Origin: Lysobacterales bacterium
GTDB lineage: Bacteria > Pseudomonadota > Gammaproteobacteria > Xanthomonadales > SZUA-38
Assembly (NCBI GenBank): GCA_028285525.1
Contig: JANQOZ010000015.1
Coordinates: forward strand, 1-51,589
Direction of reading: 5' to 3'
Length of the DNA: 51,589 nt
Position numbers and translations under genes: made by a program. Below are positions 9,166 to 19,800 of the stretch, in pieces. How positions within the stretch are numbered: position 1 is the first letter of the stretch; each line of letters begins with the position of its first letter. Below the pieces are notes generated by a model. The model was not told where the DNA came from, made no database searches, and saw only the letters and a list, made by a program, of their open reading frames with translations.

Positions 9166-9207
9166 TGAGGGAACCGGTAAGGGTCCGGGTCCACCGCTGA
9201 GCATACG

Positions 9208-10233
9208 TTAGTTTCGGAAGACGTTTTCGAGCCCAAACGGTTTGAGCCAGGTCAGCAGGTCCTGCCGCTCCGTGCCGGAGAGCTCGGTGGCGATTCGCTG
9301 CGCAATCATTGCTCGCGACTGCTCAATATAGGGGCGCGCGAGGTAGCTGACCTCCTCGCCGTACACCGGGATCACAAACGCCTTATCACTCGCCTTGAGT
9401 GCCGCCCGGTTGGCCAGGGCATAGGGTCCGTAGGTTGTGGCCATTTCTCGCAGTACAAAACCGGCAAAGCCGTCCCCGCGGATCTGGGTTACGGGCTGCC
9501 CCTCGCCATTCCACTGGTCCGCCGTTTCATGACATCAGGTCAGCACGCGGGGGTAGCGATTGCCGATCGCTTTCTTTGGCGCCGGGTCATAGAGAAAGTG
9601 CGTGCGCTGGCCGGCCAGCACGATGCAGTCCAAAGCGGTGGGCTGGTCCCCCAGCAGAAACGCGCTGGAACCCAGGGCCGCCTCAGCCGCGGCCAGGATC
9701 CGAAAGTACTCCTGCTCCGCGGCTTCCTGCTGCTGGGCTGAGCTGACACCCGTCGCGCGACACACCTTGCCGCCCCAGATCACCAGTGCTTTGGCGGCTT
9801 CCGCATCGCCGTGAGCCGCGTCCAGGGACAGCAGCTCGTGGTTCTCCGGGTAGTTCCAGCGCCATTGCACCGTGGTCCGGGCAATCCACTCATCAAAGTA
9901 CTCCTCAAGTATCTGCACCTTGATGCCGGCTACGCCCCCCGGAAACAGACGCCGCTCCGGATAGCGGGCATCCAGCAGGTGAAGCAGCGGCGTGGTGTCC
10001 GCGATCATCCAGTTTTCCGGCGTATGCAGCACCGAAATCTGATGCGTACCGGACCGCCAGCGCAGCTCCCGCTCGTTGGCTGCCGTCTTGTCCCGATACT
10101 TCCAGGTTGCGCCGTAGAAATGTAAGGCAGCCGTAAGCTTGTGGGTGAAATAGCTGCGCTGCCATCCGTAAACCACGTACTGATCTGGCTGGGGGATGGC
10201 CGGTTGGTCGTCGCTTTTGCTGGGAGTAAACAT
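9208..10233 (-). pseudogene. Glutathione S-transferase family gene with in-frame stop
   Basis: A GST-like protein of about 341 codons interrupted once. The N-terminal thioredoxin-like part includes YVVYGWQRSYFTHKLTAAL, TPENWMIADTTPLLHLLDAR and RRLFPGG. The helical C-terminal domain includes AFLLGDQPTALDCIVLAGQR. After RYPRVLT a TGA at 9535-9537 interrupts the frame, which then continues without any shift through CHETADQWNGEGQPVTQIRG and DGFAGFVLREMATTYGPYAL to a natural stop at 9208. A single change of a Trp codon would explain it. It may be a true pseudogene, a sequencing error or a readthrough site. It lies downstream of a truncated CoA-transferase gene on the same strand. Confidence 0.8.
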
Positions 10234-10298
10234 ATCGATTGCTGACGTGCGTTGGGCCGCTCAAGAATACAGTTTCTTAAGCTGCGGGAAATTGCGTC

Positions 10299-10872
10299 TC
10301 ACACGATCGAAACGATTCTTTCCCAGAGCAATGCTGGCGCCCAGCCGAGGTCCACTTCAGCAGCGCCTTCGCGCGCCAGATCCTGAATCTGTTCGTCGCT
10401 CAGCCCCAGGGACCTGAGCACCTCGAGCCCATCACTGCCGGGTTTAGGCACCGGCCGGCGTAAACCCAGGCGGTCTTCCCCAAACTGCACCGGCAGCGCC
10501 GGCAGGCGGGTTTCTCCCCCGTCGGACAGTTCAATGTCCAGCAGCCCGCCGGAAGCGTTGAGGTGGGGATCGTCAAACAGGTCTTCCGGCTTGCCGATGT
10601 GCGCAAACGGCACCCCACATTTTTCGAGTTCGGCGAGCAGCGTTTTCTGGTCCATTTCCTTGAAGCGGGCCTGGACCCGCGGCAGGATCACGTCCCGCTT
10701 GCCGACCCGACTGCCATTTTCTTTCAGCTCCGGGTCATCGGCGAGATCGTCGAGACCAAAATGCCGGCAGAAAGTCTGCCACTGGCCGTCGCTCACGACG
10801 CCGACAAATACCTGCTCGCCGCTGCCGCTTTCAAAGATGTCGTAGACCGCCCAGGCGGACACCTGGGCCATT
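10299..10872 (-). pseudogene. CaiB/BaiF family CoA-transferase, 5' truncated
   Basis: The C-terminal ~190 residues of a family III CoA-transferase, which moves CoA between acyl-CoA and a carboxylic acid. Family features are SAWAVYDIFESGSGEQVF, VGVVSDGQWQTFC, FGLDDLADDPEL, LLAELEKCGVPFAHIGKPED, DDPHLNASGGLLDIEL and the tail LRSLGLSDEQIQDLAREGA. Complete members are about 400 aa and have the active-site aspartate in the missing half. Just upstream of SAWAVYD the sequence turns into IS91-like transposase on the other strand, so the mobile element has removed the 5' half. The remaining open frame upstream of 10872 is antisense IS91 sequence. Confidence 0.8.
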
Positions 10873-11307
10873 CCATCACCTACCGCGTGGCGGTCGGTCC
10901 CCGGGCAGGTCAGAAGGTCTTCACGCTGCAGACCCTTCCGCTCCTGCCGGAACATGACGGTGGCGAACCGCCTTACCTGGCCAAGGCTAATGGCTTCTCC
11001 CTACACGCTGGCGTCTGTGCCCAGGCCTTCGAACGCGACAAACTGGAGCACCTGTGTCGCTACATTAACCTGCCCGCCCGTTGCGGACCGGCGGATCTCA
11101 CTGACGCCCAACGGCAACATCCGTTATGCGCTCAAAACACCGCATCGGGACGGCACCACCCGTGTCGTGCTGGACCCGATGGATTTCGTCGCCCGCCTTG
11201 CCGCGCTGGTGCCTCCCCCGCGGGTGAATCTGACCCGCTACCACGGCGTGTTGGCGCCCCCGAGCCGGCTACGGGGACAGATCACGGCGGCGAGCCGTGG
11301 CAGGGGC
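10873..11307 (+). pseudogene. IS91-like transposase remnant, copy B
   Basis: Middle part of an IS91-like transposase reading YRVAVGPRAGQKVFTLQTL, ANGFSLHAGVCAQAFERDKL and EHLCRYI. It then loses frame by one extra base around 11071 relative to copy A, and continues as RDGTTRVVLDPMDFVARL, AALVPPPRVNLTRYHGVLAP and RLRGQITAASRGRG. It begins further upstream in the transposase than copies A and C. It ends at about 11307, without the KVIAAIEDP segment or the shared terminus. Its left end cuts the CoA-transferase gene. Confidence 0.8.
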
Positions 11308-11565
11308 TGTCCCACGATTTGACTGGCGGGGCGTACACCAATTCCTGCCCGCGGAGCGACGTTCACCTCGCGGGATGCAGGTAGTACCGGGCATGCGGCT
11401 TCGACGATGGTCCCAGGCGTGAGCAGCGTTCTCTTGGTACCCTGATAAAACGAGTGACGAGGGTGGAACGTCCGTGTTTCAGGCCGGGTCCCAGAAAACA
11501 GAAAACCCACCACTCATCCAGGTCGATCTACCTAGCCGACCTGAGAGAGGTGACGGTATTATCAG

Positions 11566-14500
11566 GTGGATCGGAATCGCCCGATCGAACGGAGAGTCAG
11601 GGAGATTGGGATACTTGCGAAGGTACGGGATTGGATAGTGCGATCAGAAATCAAAAAGATCATTGAAATTTCTGAGTGTGACGCGGCGCCAGACGTGTTT
11701 GTTATTGGCGTAACCGCGCCAAGACAAACGGTTTTTTTTCAGCAAAGTCGAGCACTTAATCTAGTTCATGCGTTGTTTAAATCCGGTCGCTTAGAAAAAG
11801 GCTGCAAGCCGGTAGTTATCGGCGGCGGTATCGCCGGAATGACTGCGGCGGTAGCGGCGGCTGTACGAGGGGCAGAGCTCGTCACGTTGCTAGAGCGGCA
11901 GCCTTACCTCCTGCACCTGCAACGCGGCAACCATACGCGGTGGCTTCATCCTCAGATCTACGATTGGCCAAAGCACGGCAGCGACAATCCGGAGACTGAC
12001 TTCCCCTTCATGAACTGGCGATCTGCAACTGCGGGCAATGTTGCCGAACAGCTGCTGAATCAATGGCGCAGTCTCATTCACCATTGTGGGCTTCCCATCG
12101 ACAGCATTACGAACGTGGGTGAAGTAGAGGTTCAGCCAGGGCCGGTAGTTTCTTGGAATAAGGCGGATTGGACGCCGGAGGAAGGTGTTAGAATAGGTGG
12201 CTACCGCGAGGTGAGTGGGGAACTGGTGATCATCGCGACCGGTCTCGGCGTGGAGGGCTCCGTCGCGAAAGCAAGCACGCCGTCCTACTGGCGTAACGAC
12301 GACCTAGATCAGCCCGCGTTGACGGCTCGCGCAGGACGCCGTCGCATCTTAGTGTCCGGCGCGGGCGATGGAGGACTGATTGACGTTTTACGTTTGCGCA
12401 TTCACGCCTTTGATCACGCGCAGATGATCCGCGATTTCTTTCCGAGCAGAGATGAGCACGTTACGAAAGTGCTCGATGAGCTGAGAAGGCTGCAGGATCT
12501 GGTGGGCGTAAATCAGGTACGTGAGGCGAGAGACTTCCAGAATAGGCTCAACAAAATCGCGGAAGGCGCTGACGAAGGTATCAAGCGCATTGATGCGCGG
12601 ATCAAACAACGACTCAGAAAAGACACCGAGGTCATTCTCAACGGTAAATCTCCCTTCCCGCTGTCCCCCAATACGAGTTTGCTCAACTCGTTTCTCGTAT
12701 GGCGCCTGCTCTCCATCGACGTAAGGTACACCAATTTGGAGATAGGCGAGGTGCGACCTCGAGGCAGTGAAACACCTTCGCAGGTAACGTCCTACGGTAT
12801 CCAGGGAGTGGCCACAGACTATGAGGTTCAAGTCAATGGCGATAACGCGCCGTCGTTAGTCTTTGATCGCGTCATCTTGCGTCATGGCCCAGAAAGAAAA
12901 GACACAGCTGCGTTAGGCCAGTGTGTTGCCGATTCGATCGACGCAAATAAGCGGCTGGGGCGTATCCGAGTAGAGCCCGAGTTTGACAAAGATGACTACA
13001 TCATTGCTACACGTTGGCATATCACCCCTAAGCTTGCGAAAGACTACCTCGAGCGATTGGGTTTCCGTCGGGATAGTACGGAGCTCCGCAACCGCCATAT
13101 TCGATGGTGCGATGACGAGGGTATACCCGAGTCTGAACAGCCACTCCTAGTGGAAGACATTCCACCTTGTCCGTCTGATGGTAATCCGGGTACTGAAAGG
13201 TCACCCTCAAATCCTTGGCGAGCGGCCGTCGTTGCGCAATTAGTCGAAAGGATTCGCGCGCAGGACGATCCATTTTTTTTGTTTCAATCCGAGACAGGCT
13301 TTGGCGCTGGTATGACATTGCTCTGGTATCGGTTTATGGCTTTGTCCGGAGATCAGATTGCAAAGGGCAATGACGTCAACAGGCCCGCGTGTTATTTGCT
13401 CGACTATTCGGCAGCAGAGCGCTCGGCGTTTCGAGCCGCGCGAGGCGACGGGGCTCTCCGAGAGGTCGAGAAGGTCATCCAAGGGCTCTTGACGGAACAC
13501 AATGCATACGCTGATGGCGCTGCAATCGAGCGATGTCCCATTTTCATCCTCGATAATTTCTCCGAAGGTGTAAGAGATGCTTTCAAAGCGGCATCCGGTC
13601 GAAAACCACAAGCCATTGTTCACCAACATATTACCGAGCTTGCCAACCTGACGGGCGAAAATCGGGCCAAGTTCGTGATTGTTTTGGATGAGGCGCAAAA
13701 CGCCCAGGCCTTGGAGGGAGGATTGCGGGACCTGGTGGAAAGTGAATTGAGGGCCTTCAATTCAGCTGTCGATGGCGAGCCGAGACGTCTGTGTGCCGCT
13801 ACATTGCTCAATCACAAGTTTGTCGGGCGATCATCCAGCGATATCGAAGAACATCAAGAGTCTGCGACAAACGCCCTGGAGTATTCTGGCGTTGCAGAAA
13901 TTTTAATAAGCGACGTTCCGCGAATTCAGGAGCGGTTCCACTCGGGCGACTCACTGGGGCGATATCGTAACAATGATTCGTCGAAGGTAACGGAGAGTAG
14001 CCTGTTTGAATCGGTAAGACCTATTACCGAGTACGTTCAGTCGACGCTTGGGTTTCGCGCTCATCCACTGTTTAAGGCGGTCAACCAGTGGGATGAGTTT
14101 TTGGCTGACCTGCAGCATGACCAGAAAGAGCTGAGTCACCTCGCAAAGAGCGCGCTGCAGATTTTGGATGGTTCCGTGAGCGAAGGCACTCGTGGCGGAC
14201 GGGCCGAGGCCTTCAAGGCTGAGCACGGACAGGTATGGGCGTCGCTTGGACCAGTCCGAAATAACGAAGATTGGTTGACGCAAGAGATTACCCTCGCCTC
14301 GTTCTACGTAGCCGAGGAGATGCTCGCCCTTGATGTGCGAGGTGAAGGCGAAAACCGCTGGGTTGACGCTTGTTTGGGTTTGCTGATCGCTGTGTCCGAA
14401 GTTGTGGGCGTGTCTGAGAAAAAAGATGGGGCTGGCGATGATGACGACGACCAAGAAGAAGGGAAGGTGGGAGTCAGGCTTGCCCCTCGCAACCAAGTAA

Positions 14501-14754
14501 GTCCAATCGCCTATTCCAATCTCATTTCCGTCCTCCTGTCATCGATGCCGCATTTGTGCACTCCGCGACATGGAAAATTGCGTTGGATCAACCTGACGCT
14601 GCAGCGACCGATTCTCCGTGTGGCGCCACCAGAGTATCTCGCCTTTGAGGGCGGGATGATCTATTTTCCTACCATCGCCGAGTCCCTGAGGGGCGTATGG
14701 TCTCGCGCCGCCACCATCAAGAACGATTCAGGGACGGAGTCACGCGCAAGATGA
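11566..14754 (+). CDS. FAD/NAD(P) Rossmann protein fused to degenerate P-loop NTPase
   Basis: A 1,062-aa two-part protein. Residues ~80-445 form a flavoprotein-like module: dinucleotide motif VIGGGIAGMTAA (84-95) with Glu110 ending the second strand, VIIATGLG (221-228), and a second GAGDGG motif (265-270). Residues ~550-760 look like an AAA/STAND-type NTPase: SETGFGAGMT (575-584) occupies the Walker A position but has Met instead of the essential Lys, and FVIVLDEAQ (703-711) is a good Walker B. The C-terminal ~300 residues are helical with an acidic run near 935-945. The start is uncertain; GTG at 11566 is used. The stop overlaps the radical SAM start as ATGA. The flavin domain may be the effector or a redox sensor; this is inference. 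Confidence 0.75.
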   Translation: MDRNRPIERRVREIGILAKVRDWIVRSEIKKIIEISECDAAPDVFVIGVTAPRQTVFFQQSRALNLVHALFKSGRLEKGCKPVVIGGGIAGMTAAVAAAVRGAELVTLLERQPYLLHLQRGNHTRWLHPQIYDWPKHGSDNPETDFPFMNWRSATAGNVAEQLLNQWRSLIHHCGLPIDSITNVGEVEVQPGPVVSWNKADWTPEEGVRIGGYREVSGELVIIATGLGVEGSVAKASTPSYWRNDDLDQPALTARAGRRRILVSGAGDGGLIDVLRLRIHAFDHAQMIRDFFPSRDEHVTKVLDELRRLQDLVGVNQVREARDFQNRLNKIAEGADEGIKRIDARIKQRLRKDTEVILNGKSPFPLSPNTSLLNSFLVWRLLSIDVRYTNLEIGEVRPRGSETPSQVTSYGIQGVATDYEVQVNGDNAPSLVFDRVILRHGPERKDTAALGQCVADSIDANKRLGRIRVEPEFDKDDYIIATRWHITPKLAKDYLERLGFRRDSTELRNRHIRWCDDEGIPESEQPLLVEDIPPCPSDGNPGTERSPSNPWRAAVVAQLVERIRAQDDPFFLFQSETGFGAGMTLLWYRFMALSGDQIAKGNDVNRPACYLLDYSAAERSAFRAARGDGALREVEKVIQGLLTEHNAYADGAAIERCPIFILDNFSEGVRDAFKAASGRKPQAIVHQHITELANLTGENRAKFVIVLDEAQNAQALEGGLRDLVESELRAFNSAVDGEPRRLCAATLLNHKFVGRSSSDIEEHQESATNALEYSGVAEILISDVPRIQERFHSGDSLGRYRNNDSSKVTESSLFESVRPITEYVQSTLGFRAHPLFKAVNQWDEFLADLQHDQKELSHLAKSALQILDGSVSEGTRGGRAEAFKAEHGQVWASLGPVRNNEDWLTQEITLASFYVAEEMLALDVRGEGENRWVDACLGLLIAVSEVVGVSEKKDGAGDDDDDQEEGKVGVRLAPRNQVSPIAYSNLISVLLSSMPHLCTPRHGKLRWINLTLQRPILRVAPPEYLAFEGGMIYFPTIAESLRGVWSRAATIKNDSGTESRAR

Positions 14755-16154
14755 GTCATTCGAAGGTAACGCTGTTAGCACTGCGTTTTGGTATCGAAAG
14801 AACAACTATGCCTCCGCTGGGTTGCCTACTTCTCGCTGCCGTCCTTAAGAAAAACGGACACGACGTAGAAGTGATCGATGCTGGCAAGGACACCTCTCTG
14901 GGACCATTTTCGGTTCGCCGCTTGGCGAGCCTGATCGCATCAGTGCAGTCCAATTTTATTGGCTTCAGCATTTTTCATGACGCACTTCCTTTGCTGATCG
15001 CAACGATAAGGTCATACCCGGATTGCGTCCGAGGGAAGCGCGTCATCATTGGTGGGCCCGGTGTGACCGGCGTAGAAATCGAAGTTCTGGCTGCACTTGA
15101 AGACGTAGAGGCAGTTGTATGTGGAGAGGGAGAGTCAGCCGTTCTCAGTTTAGTCAATCAGTGTGGAAAAGCGCTTGGCCCAATCCCTGGGTTGTACACT
15201 CGCAACGCTGCTGGCCGTCCAGCGGGTTTCGGTCGATCTCCAAGAGAGAACATGGACAAGCTGCCGTCCCCGATGTGGAGCGCGGTCGACCCCAAGGGTT
15301 ACTCCCAGCTTCCGGTTTCGACAACGCGAGGCTGTCCCTACGACTGTTCATTTTGCGAGGTCATCGCCACCTTTGGCCGCAAAGTAAGTCGGCGCGCAAA
15401 AGAAAAGGTCGCAGCCGAGGTGAGCGATGGGCTCAAACGCCTTGGCTCACGTTCTGTACGATTTGTAGACGATACGTTTAATGTGTCGCGAAAGCACATG
15501 CGGGAACTTGTTGAGACGATCACTAGTCAAACGGGTCCAATAGCGTTCACAGCTTACGCTCGAATTGATTTATTGAATGAGGAGGATCTCTCATTCCTTA
15601 GTCAGTATGGATGCGCCCGTCTCTTTATTGGTATCGACGTCTTCGACAGTGATGAGGACGAACGATGGTCCAAGGGATACAGCGTTGATACGATAGCTTC
15701 AAAACTTTGGATGGTGGCCGACTACTGCGCTGTTTCCATGTCTATGATGTGGGGTTTTCCGGATGAATCGTCGAGCGTTTTCCAGCAGGGTATCGATTTG
15801 GCATGGCGCGCATTTGAGAGCGGACCGAACGGCCATATTTGGCCACAGTATTCACTTGTGTCGCCATCCGCAGCAACACCTCTTTACGCGCGATACTCTG
15901 ATCGCCTGGTTCTTGATCTCGACGCTCCAGCGTTGCCTCTCGGCTATTCAATCAACGAAGGCGCGCGACAAGAAAGCGATGGCGAGGCAGTGGTCGACGT
16001 GATTCGCACAATGCCGCGTATTGGTGCGGCGTACTATCGTTTCCGAACGGATAGTTTTGGCGAAAAGTATGACGCAGTCGTTGGACTTAAGGAGGCCGTT
16101 GAGCGGAGAGTTGGCCAGAAAGCGATGGACTATTTCCTGGAGACCGGTACATGA
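14751..16154 (+). CDS. B12-binding-type radical SAM protein
   Basis: A 467-aa radical SAM enzyme. Residues ~5-140 have the fold of a cobalamin-binding N-terminal domain (MPPLGCLLLAAVLKKNGHDV, VIIGGPGVTGVE, VVCGEGE), though the DxHxxG axial-ligand motif is not seen. The radical SAM core has the [4Fe-4S] motif GCPYDCSFCEV with Cys195, Cys199 and Cys202, then FVDDTF and YGCARLFIGIDVFD. Enzymes of this class methylate or rearrange unactivated carbons. The ATG overlaps the upstream stop (ATGA) and its own stop overlaps the next ATG the same way, so it is the middle gene of a tightly coupled operon. Its substrate is unknown; the small downstream protein is one candidate. Confidence 0.85.
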   Translation: MSHSKVTLLALRFGIERTTMPPLGCLLLAAVLKKNGHDVEVIDAGKDTSLGPFSVRRLASLIASVQSNFIGFSIFHDALPLLIATIRSYPDCVRGKRVIIGGPGVTGVEIEVLAALEDVEAVVCGEGESAVLSLVNQCGKALGPIPGLYTRNAAGRPAGFGRSPRENMDKLPSPMWSAVDPKGYSQLPVSTTRGCPYDCSFCEVIATFGRKVSRRAKEKVAAEVSDGLKRLGSRSVRFVDDTFNVSRKHMRELVETITSQTGPIAFTAYARIDLLNEEDLSFLSQYGCARLFIGIDVFDSDEDERWSKGYSVDTIASKLWMVADYCAVSMSMMWGFPDESSSVFQQGIDLAWRAFESGPNGHIWPQYSLVSPSAATPLYARYSDRLVLDLDAPALPLGYSINEGARQESDGEAVVDVIRTMPRIGAAYYRFRTDSFGEKYDAVVGLKEAVERRVGQKAMDYFLETGT

Positions 16155-16384
16155 AAGAAAATCCCGTGTTACTTCTCGGCGTCGGTCGGTGCGCATCAAA
16201 CGAGTCGGCGTTGAGAGAAGCGGCGGCTGACCCAGAGGTTTTTCTGCGCAAACTTGCCGGTGGTGAACCCGTTTCTCCACACGACGTTCGTAGATTTGCC
16301 GCGATCGCAAAAAGACTTCAGGACGGCGAGGCCGTGGCATTTCGATCCGAAAATCTAGATGTCGGGGTTTGGTCTGTCATTTGA
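16151..16384 (+). CDS. Small 77-aa protein coupled to radical SAM gene
   Basis: An unrecognised 77-aa protein whose ATG overlaps the radical SAM stop (ATGA). The first ~15 residues (NPVLLLGVGRCAS) are apolar with one Cys, the middle (ALREAAADPEVFLRKLAG, SPHDVRRFAAIAKRLQ) is helical, and it ends DVGVWSVI. There is no signal peptide, zinc site or HTH. Conserved translational coupling to a radical SAM enzyme is typical of peptide substrates and of small partner proteins. No Gly-Gly cleavage site or clear core is visible, so a partner role is as likely as a substrate role. Confidence 0.6.
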   Translation: MKENPVLLLGVGRCASNESALREAAADPEVFLRKLAGGEPVSPHDVRRFAAIAKRLQDGEAVAFRSENLDVGVWSVI

Positions 16385-16889
16385 GTTTAGCGCCTAACAT
16401 CGCCGAGCCTGCGGCCGGCTCGGACTAAATTTGTTAACGACCCCCGTCTGCGCACGTCCAGGGCCAGCAACGACTAAGCATCCTTGATGTGGCGCGTTTT
16501 CCTGCTTGCCGCCTAAGCATCGAGGCTGCATACGCTGGGGCACCTGAGTTGGATGCTAGCGTGAGCCACCCATCAGCAGATTGGGCGGATGCATACAGCT
16601 GATCTTGCTCTGCGACTGGCCATCAGACGCAGTGCTTATCCGCCTAAGGCAAAAAAAAGATTTTTTTGGCAGCACTCCGTCTCGCAAACTGCCCGTTTAC
16701 CGCTGATCAACTCACGATAATATTTCTTTCGAGTACGAGAGCAGTCTGAGAATTGCTACGAGAATTCCGCCGGACGTCGCACTTTCCTCAAGCAAAAGTC
16801 TGAAATTGGGTCGCATGGTGTAATGCAAAACTCTCAATTCAATGCTAAACCTTACTGCACGGCTAGATTCTTGAGGGATAGGGGCAACC
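16385..16889. other. 505-base intergenic region with a hairpin
   Basis: No convincing gene is seen. A hairpin with a 7-bp stem (CCGAGCC at 16403-16409, GGCTCGG at 16417-16423) followed by an AT-rich stretch may end the radical SAM operon. A run GGCAAAAAAAAGATTTTTTTGG lies near 16649-16670. The final 50 bases hold the likely promoter and the RBS AGGGATAGGGG of the CHAT gene. Confidence 0.4.
16403..16423 (+). terminator. Possible terminator hairpin after the radical SAM operon
   Basis: A 7-bp GC-rich stem with a 7-base loop, 18 bases after the stop of the 77-aa gene, followed by ACTAAATTTGTTAA. The T tract is weak, so termination is only probable. Confidence 0.35.
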
Positions 16890-19800
16890 ATGAAGTTTTT
16901 GGTACACGGTCGACCGCAACAAGCGGGCGTCGAAGGCGTATTCGGCGAATCTGGAGATGAATTCGCAGTCGAGGTTCTCAATAGCTACGACCTGAGCGTT
17001 ACCCGCGGTGAAGGTGTCACCCCTATTGAAATCGAAGTTGATGACCAAGCGGTCGCTGAGCTTACGGCCGAAACCGGCGAAGTGCTGTACCTGCGTGCCG
17101 ATGAGCTAGAGGAAGACCTGCGCGTATGGCGCGGCCTGCAGCGGGACGACAGCCATTTGACGATCGACAGTAGCTACTGGCGATCGTCAGACGACACCCG
17201 CAGCATGAAAAAGCTTGTACTCCGTGGCCTTCGTTTTTTTGGCATCAAAAGCAAAGATGACGCGCTGGCGGCGGCGGCCAAGGGCGCCGCGCATCTTACC
17301 GCCAAGGCCGTAGCCGCAAAGATCGAATCCAAGCTCGTTTTTCCAAATCAGATCAGCCGCCTTGGCAGTTTCCCCGACGCCAAACTCGAAGGGATCTCGG
17401 CTGGCGATATCCCGGTTGGGCGACCGGTGCTGCTGTTTATCCACGGCACCGCGTCAACCACGGAAGGCAGTTTCGGGGGGCTGTGGCAGGCTAGCCACGG
17501 CGTGATGTCCGATCTTGCAAAGGCGTACCCGGGGGCAATCTTTGCCTTCGAGCATGCCACGCTGACCAAAAGTCCGTTAGAAAACGCGCTGGATCTGGTC
17601 AGTCAGTTGCCCAAGGGCGCTCGCTTGCATCTGGTTTCTCATTCCCGCGGCGGCCAGGTTGGAGAACTGCTTTGCCGAGCGAACCGCACCGAAGATGCAG
17701 CTCCGTTCGACGAACATGATTTAGCATTTTTTGATCCCGCTTCCGACCTACATGAGCTCGCCCTGGACGAGGATTTTCTGAAATCCCAGCGTGATCACCT
17801 GAAGGCGCTCAACAACGCACTGGAAGATAAGGTACTGGTGGTCGAGAAGTTCGTTCGCGTGGCGTGCCCGGTAGGTGGCACTTCAATTCTTAGCAAGCGA
17901 CTCGATCGGTGGTTCAACCTAGTGCTGAACGCCGCCGGGGCTGCCGGGCTAGGGGCACATCCGGTCTATCAGTTCATCAAGACGTTCTTGGTTGCTCTCG
18001 TAGCCGAGCGGCGCGACGCGCAGGACTTTCCGGGTCTTGAAAGCATGACGCCAGAGTCTGCCGTGGCTCGCTTGATTACTCGGCGCGACGTACGAGTTGC
18101 GTCTGATCTCACGGTGATTGCTGGAGACGTAGGCGTAGAAGGCATTCGCTCCTTCCTTACCGTGCTGGCCACCGATTGGCTCTACGGTGGCGACCACGAT
18201 CTAGTAGTAAACACAATTTCCATGCGCGGTGGTGCAGGTCGCTTGCCTGCCGCCAGCAGAGAGTATTTTGAATCACGGGCCGACGTTAATCATTTCAGCT
18301 ACTTCAAGAGTGAATCCTCGGCAAGCAAAATTCGTAATGCACTACTGCTCAATTCAGATCAGCTCAGCGGATTTAAGTCGCTTAAACCATTTGTACCTGG
18401 ATCCGTTCGCGGCCGAACTCCGGAGCCGGTAATCACGGGTGATCGACCCGCTGTTTTTGTGCTTCCCGGCATCATGGGGTCCAACCTGGCTGTTGATGGT
18501 GACCGCGTTTGGATCGATTTCTCCGATCTCATTGCTGGCGGCATGGCAAAGCTGGCCATCGGTAAGCCCAATATCGAGCCCGACGGCCCCCACGAAGACT
18601 CATACAGCGATTTGATCGCCCACCTGTCGCAATCCCACGACGTAGTCGTATTTCCATACGACTGGCGGCTCAGTATCGAAGATGAGGCCAAGCGCCTTTC
18701 TGTGCTTGTAGACCAACGTTTAACGTCAGTGCCCGACCAACCCGTACGTTTTCTGGCTCACTCCATGGGCGGATTGGTTGTGCGCAGTCTCCAGGCGCAA
18801 AACCGAAACGATGTTTGGGATCGGGTAACGGCGCGATCGGAATGGCGACTGATTATGCTGGGAACACCCAACGGTGGTTCCCACAGCATTGTGCGCACGC
18901 TGATTGGCTGGAAAGGGCTGATCAAACTGTTGGCCGGATTGGATTTTTCGCTGAGCAAAACTGAGTTGCTCGAGATTATCGCCCGCTATCCCGGCTTGCT
19001 ACAGCTGCTGCCGGACGCTGACGCCGCCGGTAACCAGTACTTTCGGCCCGAGGTTTGGGACCGGCTTGATGACATCAGTCGGCTTACGTGGTTCAAGCCG
19101 GTGGAAGCTGAAATTGCCGCCGCCGGAGCCTTTCGCCAGAGTTTGAACGGCCTGTCGGTAGATCCGAGGCACGTGATCTACGTCGCCGGGAAAGCAAAAG
19201 AAACCCCCGTATCCATGCAGTTCCGCGACCCTGACGGGTTTCGGCCGCTTCGCTTTTTTGGTACCGAAGCGGGCGACGGGAGTGTGCCTTGGGCGAGCGG
19301 AATCTTACACGGCAGCTCGGTGTGGTACACGCAGGCTGAGCATGGAGCGCTGCCTCGCCATCGAGAGGCCTTCGCCGCATACGAAGCCTTGCTGGATAGC
19401 GGCGATACCACTAGCACAGCGGTATCACGTAATCCTCCGGCGTCTAAGCGCCGCGGCGGCGAACTGTTTGAGCTGGACGAATCTACGCTCCTAACGGCGC
19501 CGTCTGAGGCTGCACTGGAAGACGTGGTTTTTGATATCAGGCCTCGGGATGAAGCCAGAAAAGCACCAGCTTCTGAGCTATCCGTCACTTTTGTGCATGG
19601 TGACCTGTGTTTTGCGGCTTCACCGGTCATTGTTGGCCACTACCGTGACGACGCCATCTTAAGCGCTGAGTCCATCATCGATAGCCAGCTCGACAATCGA
19701 CTGAGCAACTCAATGAGTACCGGACAGTATCCGGAGCGGATTGGCGAAGCCGACGTTTTCCTCGGCGGTGAAGAATTTCCGGGAGCTATTGTGATCGGTC

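Noticed and set aside
10563..11384. 273-codon plus-strand open frame
   Set aside because: Its first part is antisense to the CoA-transferase remnant and the rest is the frameshifted IS91 copy B. It is not a gene on its own.
16378..16438. Possible integron attC site (GCCTAAC with a hairpin and GTTAACG)
   Set aside because: The right-hand core does not complement GCCTAAC beyond GTTA, and the genes around are in operons rather than promoterless cassettes.
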